A DNA stretch of 64,000 bases from Treponema parvum (lineage in GTDB: Bacteria > Spirochaetota > Spirochaetia > Treponematales > Treponemataceae), in NCBI RefSeq assembly GCF_017893965.1, contig NZ_CP054142.1:682001-746000 (forward strand), in the 5' to 3' direction. The translations under genes were made by a program, and so were the position numbers. The notes beneath the pieces were generated by a model that saw nothing but the letters and a program-made list of their open reading frames with translations, was not told where the DNA came from and made no database searches. Position 1 is the first letter of the stretch. Every line of letters starts with the position of its first letter. This document shows positions 1 to 8,478 of the stretch, in pieces.

Positions 1-37
1 CCTATTCGTTTTAAGCTCCGCCGCTATATATATCGCT

Positions 38-72
38 GCATAAAAGCAAACCTCGTAAAAACGCTTTTATGC
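38..72. repeat. Perfect 10-bp inverted repeat
   Basis: GCATAAAAGC (38-47) is the exact reverse complement of GCTTTTATGC (63-72), with a 15-nt loop. It lies upstream of the poly-C ORF and could be the terminator of a gene outside the window or an operator. No clear T-run follows, so its role is open. Confidence 0.4.
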
Positions 73-95
73 TTTGTAAAAACAAACAAATTCTT

Positions 96-124
96 TTCCA
101 TAATCATATATTATGTGGTATACT
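96..124 (+). promoter_or_regulatory. Possible promoter of the poly-C ORF
   Basis: The -10 TATACT (119-124) is good, but the -35 (TTCCAT, 96-101, 17-nt spacing) is weak. A purine-rich ribosome site (AGGAG, 136-140) and a TTG start (148) follow, so the position is sensible. Confidence 0.3.
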
Positions 125-147
125 ATTGTGAGATTAGGAGAATACAA

Positions 148-485
148 TTGAAATTTTCCAAATTGCTTGGTAATATATTTACCCCCCCCCCCCCCCGAAA
201 AATGAGCCAGTTACTGTCAACAGCACGGTACAAAGCTATGATGATTTAATTTACTCTTGCACCCATTTATTAAAAAATTATAAATCCTTAATTTATAAAT
301 ACAACGATCTTCTAACAAAATATCAAGAGCTTTTATTAAAAAACAAGGATCTTATCAATTCCTGCCTTTCTATCTACAAACGGCAATTTTTTACCGTAAA
401 CACCATAAATACAAAAGAAAAACCCATCCAATATCGTCACTTATCAGATGATCAAACTGAAATATGCATATGCAAATTTAAATGA
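148..485 (+). CDS. Probable phase-variable small protein, OFF as sequenced (poly-C frameshift)
   Basis: AGGAG at 136-140 sits 7 nt before a TTG start at 148. The reading frame runs LKFSKLLGNIFTPPPP into a run of 15 C (182-196). As sequenced it then leaves frame and stops at TAA 247-249 (33 codons). The frame reached by adding one C (16 C, or 13 C) is open for 95 codons, from 198 to TGA 483-485, and contains no ATG, GTG or TTG near its beginning, so it seems to need translation through the tract. The ON product would be about 112 aa: a short hydrophobic N-terminus, a proline run, then a Lys/Leu/Asn-rich helical stretch that may be a coiled coil. Codon use is strongly AT-rich, unlike the chemotaxis gene that starts 43 bp later. 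I recognise no family. A homopolymer miscall in the assembly would also explain the frameshift. Confidence 0.55.
182..196 (+). repeat. Poly-C tract (15 C)
   Basis: An uninterrupted homopolymer of 15 cytosines lies inside a candidate coding frame. Such tracts slip easily during replication. Poly-G/C tracts control expression of several genes in Treponema pallidum (established for some tpr genes). Confidence 0.9.
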
Positions 486-528
486 TAATTACTTAAAAAT
501 ATAGGAATTTTCGTTTTGGAGGCTTTAT

Positions 529-2622
529 ATGAAAAAGAGATTTTCCTTGCGTTACAAACTCATCATTATCTTCGGTCTTTTAATCGCCGTGTCATCGTCG
601 GTTGAAATCACGCTTGCAGTATTTTCGGCTCACAAAGCGGTCATTGAAAAGGTGGAAACACATCTTATCGACAAGGCGACTGATACGGCGGAAATAATTG
701 ACGGAAGAGCAAACACCATATGTCAATTTTTGGAAGGCATCGCACGTATGCCCGTTTTAACAGACCCTGCGAGGTCTTATGCGGATAAAATCGCTATGTT
801 AAAGAAAGAAGAGGCTTTTAATCCTCTTATAAAGAACTTTGTGTTCTGTGATACAAACGGTAACGCCTATGTATCCGTTACTGAAACTGTATCGATAACG
901 GACCGTGAATGGTTTCAGTCTGCAATTAAAGGTAAAACATTTATAACCGAACCTATGGTATCCCGTGCAGACGGCAGTCTTTCGGCTACTTTTGCCGTTC
1001 CCATTTATGATAACAATCGTAAAATCGTGGGAGTATTGGCTACCGATCTTTTTGCCCAAAAGCTTTCCGAAGAAATTGCAGATATAGTCGTGGGCAAAAC
1101 CGGCTATTGTTACATTTTGGGACGTACGGGTACTACCGTTGCGGCAAAAGAGTTTACTCGAGTTGAAAAAATGGAAAATGCACAAGAGATGGCAAAAACC
1201 GATACAAGTTTGGAATCCCTTGCTGCTTTCGAAAAAATGGCGGTAGAAATCGATGAACCTTCCATCGGTTTTTATACGTACAAGGGTGTGAACAAAATCG
1301 CCTCGTATGCCACGATGAAAACCACCGATTGGACAGTTATCATAACTGCCCCCGAAGAAGAGTTTTTGGGAGCCGTAAACGCATTGCGGCTTGAAATGAT
1401 TATTATCGGCGCAATAATTTTAGCCGTCGCTCTCATCATCGTCTACTTTATCGCCCGCGCAATGGTGCGGCCGGTACAAGTTGTCGTTTCCGCTCTTAAA
1501 AACATCGCGCAGGGCGAAGGAGATTTAACAGTCCGCCTTCCATTGCACGGCAATGACGAAGTTACGGATCTCTCCAACTACTTCAATCAAACAATCGAAA
1601 AGATCGGCTCGTCAATTAAAACGGTAGGTGAAAACAGTAACATTATGGAAGAGATAGGAACTGAACTTGCCAGCGACATGACCGAAACCGCAAGCGCGGT
1701 ACACGAAATCAGCTCCAATATTGACGGCGTAAAACAGCAGGCTCTGACACAGTCCGCAAGCGTTACGGAAACCGCCGCTACGATCGAAGAAATAGTCCGC
1801 ACGATAAACCAATTAAATGGAAGTATTGAAAATCAGGCGGCGAGCGTCGCAGAATCGTCTTCGGCAATCGAGCAGATGGTGGGCAACATTGCGTCCATAG
1901 GGCAGACGCTTGAAAAAACCGACAACGTGGTTAAAACTCTTGCAGACGCAACGGCTGACGGTAAAAGTACCGTCGTCAGTGCAAACAGCATAACCCAAAA
2001 GATCGCAGAAGAATCCGGCGGTCTGATCGAAGCAAGTACGGTTATTCAGAACATAGCTTCACAGACAAATTTACTTGCGATGAACGCAGCGATCGAAGCC
2101 GCTCACGCAGGAGATGCAGGGAAAGGCTTTGCAGTCGTCGCGGACGAAATAAGAAAGCTCGCCGAAGATTCTGCAGAACACGGTAAAACGATAACGAACA
2201 CTCTTAAAAACCTCTCAGGTGAAATTGAAGCTTTATCAGATTCTGCCAAAACGGCGGAAGAAAAGTTCAATACCATTTTCAACCTGACCGAACAGGTAAA
2301 GTCTATGAGCTACCGCGTAACGGAAGCTATGCGCGAACAGGAAAACGGCAGCAAAGAAATGCTTGCCGCAATCCGAAACATAAATACCGTAACGATAGAG
2401 GTAAAACAGGGCTCTGAGGAGATGCTTAAAGGAGGGGAAGGGGTCGCTCAGGAGATGAGAAAACTGGAAGAAATGACAAGAGTTATCACGGAGAGCATGA
2501 ACGAGATGGCTGCAGGCGCCATTCAGATAAACAACGCCGTACAGGAAGTAAACGAGATCTCTCAAAAAAATAAAACTAGCATTCAAAGCTTGGCGACAGA
2601 AGTCGGAAAGTTTAAAGTGTGA
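529..2622 (+). CDS. Methyl-accepting chemotaxis protein with dCache sensor
   Basis: Transmembrane chemoreceptor of 697 aa that relays ligand binding to CheA/CheW. A first membrane helix (about residues 10-32) is followed by a periplasmic region (about 35-285) of dCache type, with the conserved R-x-W-F stretch of the membrane-distal pocket (TDREWF) and the GVLATDL strand typical of this fold. A second helix (about 288-310), a HAMP linker and a long MCP signalling coiled coil follow. The coil carries the hairpin tip [18 protein letters not shown] and [21 protein letters not shown] lies 7 nt before the ATG. No other chemotaxis gene is adjacent. The ligand cannot be told; dCache receptors often bind amino acids or other small metabolites. 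The C-terminus ends soon after the signalling domain with no CheR-tethering pentapeptide visible. Confidence 0.95.
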   Translation: MKKRFSLRYKLIIIFGLLIAVSSSVEITLAVFSAHKAVIEKVETHLIDKATDTAEIIDGRANTICQFLEGIARMPVLTDPARSYADKIAMLKKEEAFNPLIKNFVFCDTNGNAYVSVTETVSITDREWFQSAIKGKTFITEPMVSRADGSLSATFAVPIYDNNRKIVGVLATDLFAQKLSEEIADIVVGKTGYCYILGRTGTTVAAKEFTRVEKMENAQEMAKTDTSLESLAAFEKMAVEIDEPSIGFYTYKGVNKIASYATMKTTDWTVIITAPEEEFLGAVNALRLEMIIIGAIILAVALIIVYFIARAMVRPVQVVVSALKNIAQGEGDLTVRLPLHGNDEVTDLSNYFNQTIEKIGSSIKTVGENSNIMEEIGTELASDMTETASAVHEISSNIDGVKQQALTQSASVTETAATIEEIVRTINQLNGSIENQAASVAESSSAIEQMVGNIASIGQTLEKTDNVVKTLADATADGKSTVVSANSITQKIAEESGGLIEASTVIQNIASQTNLLAMNAAIEAAHAGDAGKGFAVVADEIRKLAEDSAEHGKTITNTLKNLSGEIEALSDSAKTAEEKFNTIFNLTEQVKSMSYRVTEAMREQENGSKEMLAAIRNINTVTIEVKQGSEEMLKGGEGVAQEMRKLEEMTRVITESMNEMAAGAIQINNAVQEVNEISQKNKTSIQSLATEVGKFKV

Positions 2623-2733
2623 TTAGGGCGACTGTCCAAAAAGTAACCGTCTTTTAAGCCAGCCCCAAGTTCCTCATATAAACGGCGGACGCTGCCGGAG
2701 TCTTTTTTATTTTCCGCGCAACGTCAAGGCTCT

Positions 2734-2779
2734 GCCTGCGCCTTGTACGTCGGCCCGTCTTATTGACGCAGGCTTTTTT
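2734..2779 (+). terminator. Terminator hairpin with competing upstream hairpin
   Basis: GCCTGCG (2734-2740) pairs with CGCAGGC (2767-2773), followed by TTTTTT. An alternative hairpin, CAAGGC (2725-2730) with GCCTTG (2740-2745), flanked by ACGT/ACGT, would trap the left arm of the terminator in its loop. The element lies 112 bp after the chemoreceptor and 125 bp before the ABC binding-protein start, so it is either a plain terminator or an attenuator. Confidence 0.5.
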
Positions 2780-2897
2780 ATTCATGTATAGTTATTGTTG
2801 GTTGCGGTTAAGCCTAAAAAGCCGAAAGCTTTCTGCGGCGACGCAATTTTAAATAGAGTATGAAAGCCGCTGCTGAAACGCGGTAATGGGAGTGTAT

Positions 2898-3854
2898 ATG
2901 AAAAAAAAGGTTTCGTTGGTTTGCTTGACGGTCGCTGCGGCTCTTTTATTTGCAGCCGGCTGCAAGGCTTCTTCCGGTGAAAAAGTGATCAAAATAGGTA
3001 TAATTCAGCTTGTGGAACATCCGGCTCTTGACGCTTCTTATAAGGGATTCGTCGACGGACTTTCAGAGGCCGGTTTTGTCGACGGACGGAATATAAAAAT
3101 CGATCATCATAACGCGCAGGGGGAACAGGCCAACTGCGTAACCATTGCGCAAAAACTCATCAACGACAAAGATGATTTGATCCTTGCAATTGCGACTCCC
3201 GCCGCGCAAGCTGTAGCGAATCTGACAAAGACAATTCCGATTTTGGTGACGGCCGTAACGGATCCTGAAAGCGCAAAGCTTGTAAAATCGAACGCTTCGC
3301 CCGGCACTAATGTGACGGGAACGTCCGATCTTACTCCGTGCGCAGCCCAAATGGAACTTCTTAAAAAAATTGTACCCGACGCAAAGACCGTCGGTATGAT
3401 GTATTCTTCAAACGAACAGAATTCTTTCTTTCAAATTGCCATTGCAAAAGCCGCATGCGATGAACTCGGATTGAAATACATTGACGGGACGGTTTCAAAT
3501 TCGAATGAAATTCAGCAGGTAGCGCAAAGTCTTGCGGGAAAGGTTGACGTGATCTACATTCCTACGGACAATATGGTCTCTGCGGGAATGGCGACCGTTG
3601 CGATGGTTGCAAACCAAAATAAAATTCCCACTATCTGCGGGGAAGAAGGAATGGTCGACGCGGGCGGACTTGCCACTTACGGAATAAATTATTATGAACT
3701 CGGCAAGCAGACTGCTTTGATGGCCGTAGATATTTTAAAAAACGGGAAAAAGCCCGATGAAATGCCGATTCAGTATCTTTCAGTATGCGATCTTAAAATA
3801 AATCAAGAGACTGCCAAGAAAATAGGAATAACCGTTCCTGCGGATTTAAAGTAG
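2898..3854 (+). CDS. ABC transporter substrate-binding lipoprotein (ABC_sub_bind family, Trp/Tyr type)
   Basis: Extracytoplasmic solute-binding lipoprotein of 318 aa. The N-terminus has KKK, a hydrophobic segment and the lipobox LFAAGC, so Cys is the likely acylated residue. The body matches the ABC_sub_bind family: KIGIIQLVEHPALDASYKG near the start, a GTSDLTP stretch and YGINYYELGKQTA near the end. Members are annotated as putative tryptophan/tyrosine importers, but the substrate is not proven. I chose ATG 2898 because GGGAG lies 5 nt upstream; the in-frame ATG at 2886 lacks a ribosome site. It is followed, after 228 bp of hairpin-rich DNA, by the matching permease and ATPase genes on the same strand. 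This looks like one operon with differential expression of the binding protein. Confidence 0.9.
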   Translation: MKKKVSLVCLTVAAALLFAAGCKASSGEKVIKIGIIQLVEHPALDASYKGFVDGLSEAGFVDGRNIKIDHHNAQGEQANCVTIAQKLINDKDDLILAIATPAAQAVANLTKTIPILVTAVTDPESAKLVKSNASPGTNVTGTSDLTPCAAQMELLKKIVPDAKTVGMMYSSNEQNSFFQIAIAKAACDELGLKYIDGTVSNSNEIQQVAQSLAGKVDVIYIPTDNMVSAGMATVAMVANQNKIPTICGEEGMVDAGGLATYGINYYELGKQTALMAVDILKNGKKPDEMPIQYLSVCDLKINQETAKKIGITVPADLK

Positions 3855-3940
3855 TCTTTGCCGAACGGCGCTTTTGAGAGGCCGCAAAATTTTCCGTGTG
3901 CGGCAAATGCGGCAAGGATTGGAGGGGTGAGCGGAGCGAA

Positions 3941-4017
3941 AACAAACGCTATGCGTTTGTTCGGAGGCGAAAGCCGTAGCCCCGAAAAGCCTGGTTTTTG
4001 CGATTTTATCGCAAAAA
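3941..4017 (+). repeat. Cluster of perfect inverted repeats between binding-protein and permease genes
   Basis: AACAAACGC (3941-3949) pairs with GCGTTTGTT (3953-3961) across a 3-nt loop. A GGC-GAAA-GCC hairpin sits at 3966-3975. TTTTTGCGAT (3995-4004) pairs with ATCGCAAAAA (4008-4017) across TTT. The 228-bp gap has no convincing gene. Hairpins 3' of a binding-protein gene often protect its mRNA and reduce read-through into the permease; that role is inferred. Confidence 0.6.
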
Positions 4018-4082
4018 GCCGCCCGAAAATTAAAAGTTAGGGCTAATTAGTTTTAAATTTGTCTCTATAAATAGGATACGGT

Positions 4083-4997
4083 ATGGGAATCTTACTTGCA
4101 ATGCAGGGGGCCGTCGCTCAGGGCGTTCTATGGGGAATTATGACTCTGGGGGTCCTTCTAACTTTTAGAATTCTTAACATAGCCGACATGACGGTTGACG
4201 GCAGCTTTGCCACCGGCGGGGCGGTAACTGCGGTTTTGATCGTGCGGGGAATGAATCCGCTGTTTTCGCTTGTATTTGTGTTTGCCGTTGGAATGATCAC
4301 AGGGCTTTGCACGGGACTGTTGCACACCAAATTGAAAATTCCCGTCATACTTTCGGGTATTCTTTCCATGATAGCCTTGTATTCGATCAACATTCGTATA
4401 ATGGGCAGGGCGAACACTCCGATCATAGGGGTTCCTACGATTATGAACGGTCTGCAGGAAAAGTTCGGCCTTTCTCCGAATACGGCGTCGTTATTGGTCG
4501 GAATAATTTTTTGTATTTTCATCATCGGAATAATATACTGGTTTTTCGGCACCGAAATAGGCAGCGCCATACGGGCAACCGGAAACAATGAAAATATGGT
4601 GCGCGCGCTCGGCATAGACACGGATTTGATGAAAATTCTCGGGCTTATGATTGCCAACGGTTTGGTTTCTCTTTCCGGCGCGCTCGTAGCGCAAAGTCAA
4701 GGATATGCCGATGTAGGCATGGGAACCGGAACAATAGTGATAGGGCTCGCTTCCATCATCATCGGCGAAGTTTTGCGCGGACGGCATATTTCATTTTACA
4801 GTTATTTGATTTCCGTCGTGCTCGGTTCCGTTGTGTACAGAATCATAATTGCGGTAGTTTTGCAGCTCGGTCTTAAATCTACGGACCTCAAGCTCCTCAC
4901 GGCCGTTATAGTCGCCTCGTCTCTTGCTCTTCCGGTTATAGGCTCTAATGTAAAAAAACGCGCAAAGAATATCTCCTCCTCGCAGGAGGGTATGTGA
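4083..4997 (+). CDS. ABC transporter permease (Trp/Tyr type)
   Basis: Integral membrane subunit of 304 aa with about eight hydrophobic segments. It belongs to the branched-chain-amino-acid/sugar-like permease fold used by ABC_sub_bind systems. Recognisable stretches are FRILNIADMTVDGSFATGG near the N-terminus and GTGTIVIGLASIIIGEVLRG in the cytoplasmic coupling region. AGGA precedes the ATG at a suitable distance. The stop codon overlaps the ATPase start region (TGATG), which implies translational coupling. It should form the channel for the substrate delivered by the lipoprotein encoded upstream. Confidence 0.9.
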   Translation: MGILLAMQGAVAQGVLWGIMTLGVLLTFRILNIADMTVDGSFATGGAVTAVLIVRGMNPLFSLVFVFAVGMITGLCTGLLHTKLKIPVILSGILSMIALYSINIRIMGRANTPIIGVPTIMNGLQEKFGLSPNTASLLVGIIFCIFIIGIIYWFFGTEIGSAIRATGNNENMVRALGIDTDLMKILGLMIANGLVSLSGALVAQSQGYADVGMGTGTIVIGLASIIIGEVLRGRHISFYSYLISVVLGSVVYRIIIAVVLQLGLKSTDLKLLTAVIVASSLALPVIGSNVKKRAKNISSSQEGM

Positions 4998-5791
4998 TGC
5001 TTGTTCTCAAAGATATTTCAAAAACTTTCGGAAAAGGAACGATCACCGAAAAAAACGCGCTTAGCGGAATAAACCTTACGATTGAAGACGGAGATTTTGT
5101 TACCGTGATCGGCGGCAACGGGGCAGGCAAGTCTACGCTTCTTAATCTCATAGCGGGAGTCCATTTTGCGGATTCCGGATCCATAATTCTTGACGGTATT
5201 GATATAACCGTGGTAAAGGAGCATATAAGGGCGAAATATCTCGGCCGTGTTTTTCAGGATCCTATGATGGGAACGGCCGCCAATATGGAGATCGAAGAGA
5301 ACCTTGCTATGGCCATGCGCCGCGGAAAAAGATGCGGTCTTGCTTGGGGAATACGATCGAGCGAACGCAATTTGTACAAAGAAAAGCTTTCTCTTTTGGG
5401 GCTGGGTCTTGAAAGCCGAATGAAAAATAAGGTAGGTCTTTTGTCCGGCGGCCAAAGACAGGCGCTTACGCTTCTTATGGCTACCTTGCAGCGGCCGAAA
5501 CTGCTCTTGCTTGACGAACACACCGCTGCCCTTGACCCTAAGACCGCTCGTAAGGTTTTGGAACTGACAGAGTCCTTTATTTTGGAAGATAAACTTACCG
5601 CGTTTATGGTTACGCACAATATGCGAGATGCTATACGTTTAGGAAACAGGCTTATCATGATGAATGAAGGCCGTATAATTTACGATGTTCGCGGGGAAGA
5701 AAAGAAAAAACTTGAAGTTGCGGATCTTCTTAAAAAATTCGAAACCGTAAGCGGCGGCGGCTTTGCCAACGACAGGATGATATTGGGCTGA
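4997..5791 (+). CDS. ABC transporter ATP-binding protein (Trp/Tyr type)
   Basis: Cytoplasmic ATPase of 264 aa powering the importer. Walker A is GGNGAGKST (about residues 35-43), the ABC signature is LSGGQRQAL, and Walker B is LLLLDEH followed by TAALDP. His in place of Pro after the catalytic Glu is usual for this transporter branch. An H-loop (VTHNM) follows. ATG 4997 is preferred over GTG 4994 because AGGAGG (4984-4989) is then spaced 7 nt. The start overlaps the permease stop by one base. Confidence 0.93.
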   Translation: MLVLKDISKTFGKGTITEKNALSGINLTIEDGDFVTVIGGNGAGKSTLLNLIAGVHFADSGSIILDGIDITVVKEHIRAKYLGRVFQDPMMGTAANMEIEENLAMAMRRGKRCGLAWGIRSSERNLYKEKLSLLGLGLESRMKNKVGLLSGGQRQALTLLMATLQRPKLLLLDEHTAALDPKTARKVLELTESFILEDKLTAFMVTHNMRDAIRLGNRLIMMNEGRIIYDVRGEEKKKLEVADLLKKFETVSGGGFANDRMILG

Positions 5792-6106
5792 AAGGCTTTT
5801 GTCGCGCATTTTTGTTTTTGCGGCGCGCCGTCCGTGCAACGCACACATACAATTTGCGCCGTTTTTAGTTTTAAAGCGCGAAAAATCGCTTGCCGGCGCG
5901 AGAAAACCGCTGTCAAAAAAAATCCGTTGCGAAAAATCGCTTGCCGATGACTGAATGATACTGGGCTGAATCCATTCGTGAAAAAATCGCTATACATCGT
6001 CTCTTTTTTATGATAAAGTCTTACAACCCTAAAAAGTTTATTTTAACTAACCTTTTTTATATGCGATCGGCCTAAAGGTTGTCTAAAGGTTATAGGAGTG
6101 AATGAT
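5792..6106. other. Intergenic region with decayed internal duplications
   Basis: No gene is supported here. GCGAAAAATCGCTTGCCG occurs twice (about 5878 and 5931). The 3' end of the ATPase gene (ATGATATTGGGCTGAA near 5777) is echoed at about 5952 as ATGATACTGGGCTGAA. CTAAAGGTT occurs twice just before the glyS ribosome site (6072-6091). This looks like remnants of a tandem duplication. Confidence 0.5.
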
Positions 6107-7546
6107 ATGGCAAAAGATGATGAACACAAATGCACGTTAGATAAGATCATAAGTCTCTGCAAAAGACGCGGCTTTGTTTACCAGTCTTCCGAAATTTACG
6201 GCGGTCAAGCCGGAGCATGGGACTACGGACCTTTGGGAGTGGAATTAAAGAAAAACATTCAGACGGCGTGGTGGAAAGAAATGACGCAGCTGCACGACGA
6301 TGTCGTAGGCTTGGATTCCGCAATCTTTATGCATCACACGACTTGGGAAGCGTCAGGGCACGTAGCGCATTTTTCGGATCCGATGATCGACTGCAAAGAA
6401 TGTTCGTCGCGCTTCCGTGCGGATCAACTCATCGAAGAATATTGCAGCAAAAACGCCATTTCTCCTTCAAAACCGGTAGATACCATGCTCCACGAAGAGA
6501 TGAAAGCCTTTATCGAAGATAATAAAATCACTTGTCCCATTTGCGGCAAACAGAATTACACCGATGTTCGGGAATTCAACCTTATGTTTAAAACCCATCT
6601 CGGCCCGGTTCAAAACGACACCAGCATAGTTTATCTTCGTCCTGAAACCTGTCAGGGAATTTTTGTAGATTTTAAGAATATCGTCCAGTCTAACCGCATG
6701 AAAATACCTTTCGGTGTGGCGCAGGTCGGCAAGTCGTTTCGCAATGAAATCATTTTTAAAAATTTTATTTTCCGTACCTGTGAATTCGAGCAGATGGAAA
6801 TGGAATATTTTTGCAAGGCCGGAACGGATGAAGAGACTTTTGAACGCTGGCGGCGCGACCGCTGGAATTTTTATTTAAAATACGGCATTTCGGAAAAAAA
6901 TCTTGCGTGGCATCACCACGACAAACTTGCTCATTACGCAAAGGACGCCTACGATATTCAGTATAATTATCCTATCGGCTTTGAAGAAATCGAAGGAATT
7001 CATAACCGCACGGATTTTGATTTGTCGCAGCATTCAAAATACAGCAAGAAGGATATGTCTTATATCGATCAGGATAACGGCAACGAGCGCTTTATTCCCT
7101 ATGTAATTGAAACTTCCGCCGGATTAAACCGCAACTTTCTAATGTTTTTGTGCGAAGCGTATGAAGAGCAGAACGTCGCATCCGACGGAACGGAAGACTA
7201 CAGGACGGTCCTTCACCTTGACCCGCGCCTTGCGCCCATAACCGTTGCGGTTCTTCCTATAATGAAAAAAGACGGACTTGCGGAAATAGCAAAAGAAATT
7301 CAGCATGAGCTTAAAGAAGATTTTGTAACCGATTACGATCAAAGCGGAACGATCGGAAAACGCTACCGCCGGCAGGATGAAGTAGGAACGCCTTTTTGTA
7401 TAACGGTCGACTATCAGACAAAGGACGACGATACCGTAACGATCCGCTTCCGAGATTCTATGGAACAGATTCGTGTAAAAAGGCAGGATTTGGTAAACGA
7501 ATTGTTTAAAGCGATAAAATCGTACAAATTCGTACGCAATTATTGA
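6107..7546 (+). CDS. glyS: Glycyl-tRNA synthetase (dimeric, class II)
   Basis: Charges tRNA-Gly with glycine. The 479-aa protein is of the alpha-2 (eukaryote/archaea-like) type, not the two-subunit GlyQ/GlyS type. Family stretches include RGFVYQSSEIYGG, GAWDYGPLGVELK, the Zn-binding CXXC pairs (CKEC and CPIC), LRPETCQGIF, the class II motif 2 FRNEI...FRTCEFEQMEME, and motif 3 ETSAGLNRNFL. The C-terminal anticodon-binding domain starts near VAVLPIMKK. ATG 6107 lies 8 nt after AGGAG; an in-frame GTG at 6098 overlaps that ribosome site and is unlikely. Length is normal for the family. The next gene starts 15 bp downstream and may be co-transcribed. Confidence 0.96.
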   Translation: MAKDDEHKCTLDKIISLCKRRGFVYQSSEIYGGQAGAWDYGPLGVELKKNIQTAWWKEMTQLHDDVVGLDSAIFMHHTTWEASGHVAHFSDPMIDCKECSSRFRADQLIEEYCSKNAISPSKPVDTMLHEEMKAFIEDNKITCPICGKQNYTDVREFNLMFKTHLGPVQNDTSIVYLRPETCQGIFVDFKNIVQSNRMKIPFGVAQVGKSFRNEIIFKNFIFRTCEFEQMEMEYFCKAGTDEETFERWRRDRWNFYLKYGISEKNLAWHHHDKLAHYAKDAYDIQYNYPIGFEEIEGIHNRTDFDLSQHSKYSKKDMSYIDQDNGNERFIPYVIETSAGLNRNFLMFLCEAYEEQNVASDGTEDYRTVLHLDPRLAPITVAVLPIMKKDGLAEIAKEIQHELKEDFVTDYDQSGTIGKRYRRQDEVGTPFCITVDYQTKDDDTVTIRFRDSMEQIRVKRQDLVNELFKAIKSYKFVRNY

Positions 7547-7561
7547 GTTGACCGTAAATAA

Positions 7562-8326
7562 ATGGACTACATAGCTTTAGGCAGATCGAATTTGATGGTA
7601 AGCCGCACAGCCTTCGGCGCAATGTCTTTAAAAGATGTCGGCGACGAAGAGAGCGCCGCCATTCTTGTCCGTCAAGCGTACGAGGCCGGCGTAAATTTTT
7701 TCGACACGTCGCACTCGGCGCCGGAGAGCGAAAAGCTCTTGGGAGACTGTCTGCACGGCATAAGGCAGGACGTCATCCTTGCAACTAAAAGTTCCGCTTT
7801 GAACGCCAGACAGCTTGCGCGCGATCTTGAAGAAAGCCTTGACGCTCTGCATACCGACTACATAGATCTTTTTCAGTATGAAACGGAAAGTCTCATTCCT
7901 TCTCCGGACGGCGCCGACGGAATTTACGACGAATTGGAAAAATTTCGTTCGGCGGGAAAAATCTTAAACATAGGACTTACCACTCAGACAGAGGCTGTGG
8001 CTTCAAGGATGATCGCCGAAAGTTCCCTTTTTGAAACTTTGCAGTATCCTTTTAACTTATTGCTCGGCGACACCGCATCCGGAATAGTTAAAAACTGTGA
8101 AGAACGTGACGTAGGGTTTATAGCCATGAAGCCGCTTTTTTCGGGGCTTGTGCAAAATATCTCGCTGGCGTTCGGGTTTTTATATCAATTTGAAAACGTG
8201 GTTCCCGTATGGGGCGTACGCACCAGCAGCGAATTGCAACAGATCCTTTACTTTGCCTCGCATCCGCCTGTCATAGACGACAACTTCAAAGCGGAATTAA
8301 AGCGTTTAAGTGATTTTTTCAACTAG
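7562..8326 (+). CDS. Aldo/keto reductase-family protein, catalytic tetrad degenerate
   Basis: A 254-aa TIM-barrel protein with AKR features: LGRSNLMVSRTAFGAMSL at the start, GVNFFDTS, ATKSS and TDYIDLFQ. In active AKRs the segment after FFDT carries the catalytic Tyr (D-T-x-x-x-Y), but here it reads DTSHSAPESE with Ala in that place. The catalytic His of the DL-x-x-x-H strand is Glu (DLFQYE). Asp and Lys of the tetrad remain. The protein is also shorter than the usual 280-330 aa and ends soon after VWGVRTSSELQQ, losing part of the cofactor-binding C-terminus. It may be a binding or regulatory protein, or use different chemistry. There is no strong ribosome site before the ATG, so it may rely on coupling to glyS. 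Confidence 0.8.
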   Translation: MDYIALGRSNLMVSRTAFGAMSLKDVGDEESAAILVRQAYEAGVNFFDTSHSAPESEKLLGDCLHGIRQDVILATKSSALNARQLARDLEESLDALHTDYIDLFQYETESLIPSPDGADGIYDELEKFRSAGKILNIGLTTQTEAVASRMIAESSLFETLQYPFNLLLGDTASGIVKNCEERDVGFIAMKPLFSGLVQNISLAFGFLYQFENVVPVWGVRTSSELQQILYFASHPPVIDDNFKAELKRLSDFFN

Positions 8327-8340
8327 GCCGCGATATTCCA

Positions 8341-8470
8341 GCGGCCGAAGTTAAATCTTCTTATAAAATGCGGCATTGCAAAAAATATCGATTTTCGAAA
8401 ATGCCGCATTCGTGCGCACTCTGCGCACAGTTATAAACAGGTTTCCCAAAGGGAAACCCGAAGTTAAAAG
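8341..8470 (-). repeat. Intergenic repeat family 1, copy A
   Basis: Read on the minus strand this contains the family core: TTAACTTCG, a GTTTCCC/GGGAAAC hairpin (8440-8458), TTATAACTGTGCGCA with TGCGCAC hairpin (8412-8428), then CGAAT. Next comes an 11-bp inverted repeat AATGCGGCATT/AATGCCGCATT (8367-8377, 8400-8410). It lies in the convergent gap between the AKR and HD-GYP genes, so here it is 3' of a gene. Confidence 0.65.
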
Positions 8471-8478
8471 CGCCGCGC

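Noticed and set aside
3858-4040. 60-codon plus-strand frame after the binding-protein gene
   Set aside because: It covers hairpin-rich repeat DNA, has no ribosome site and no family likeness.
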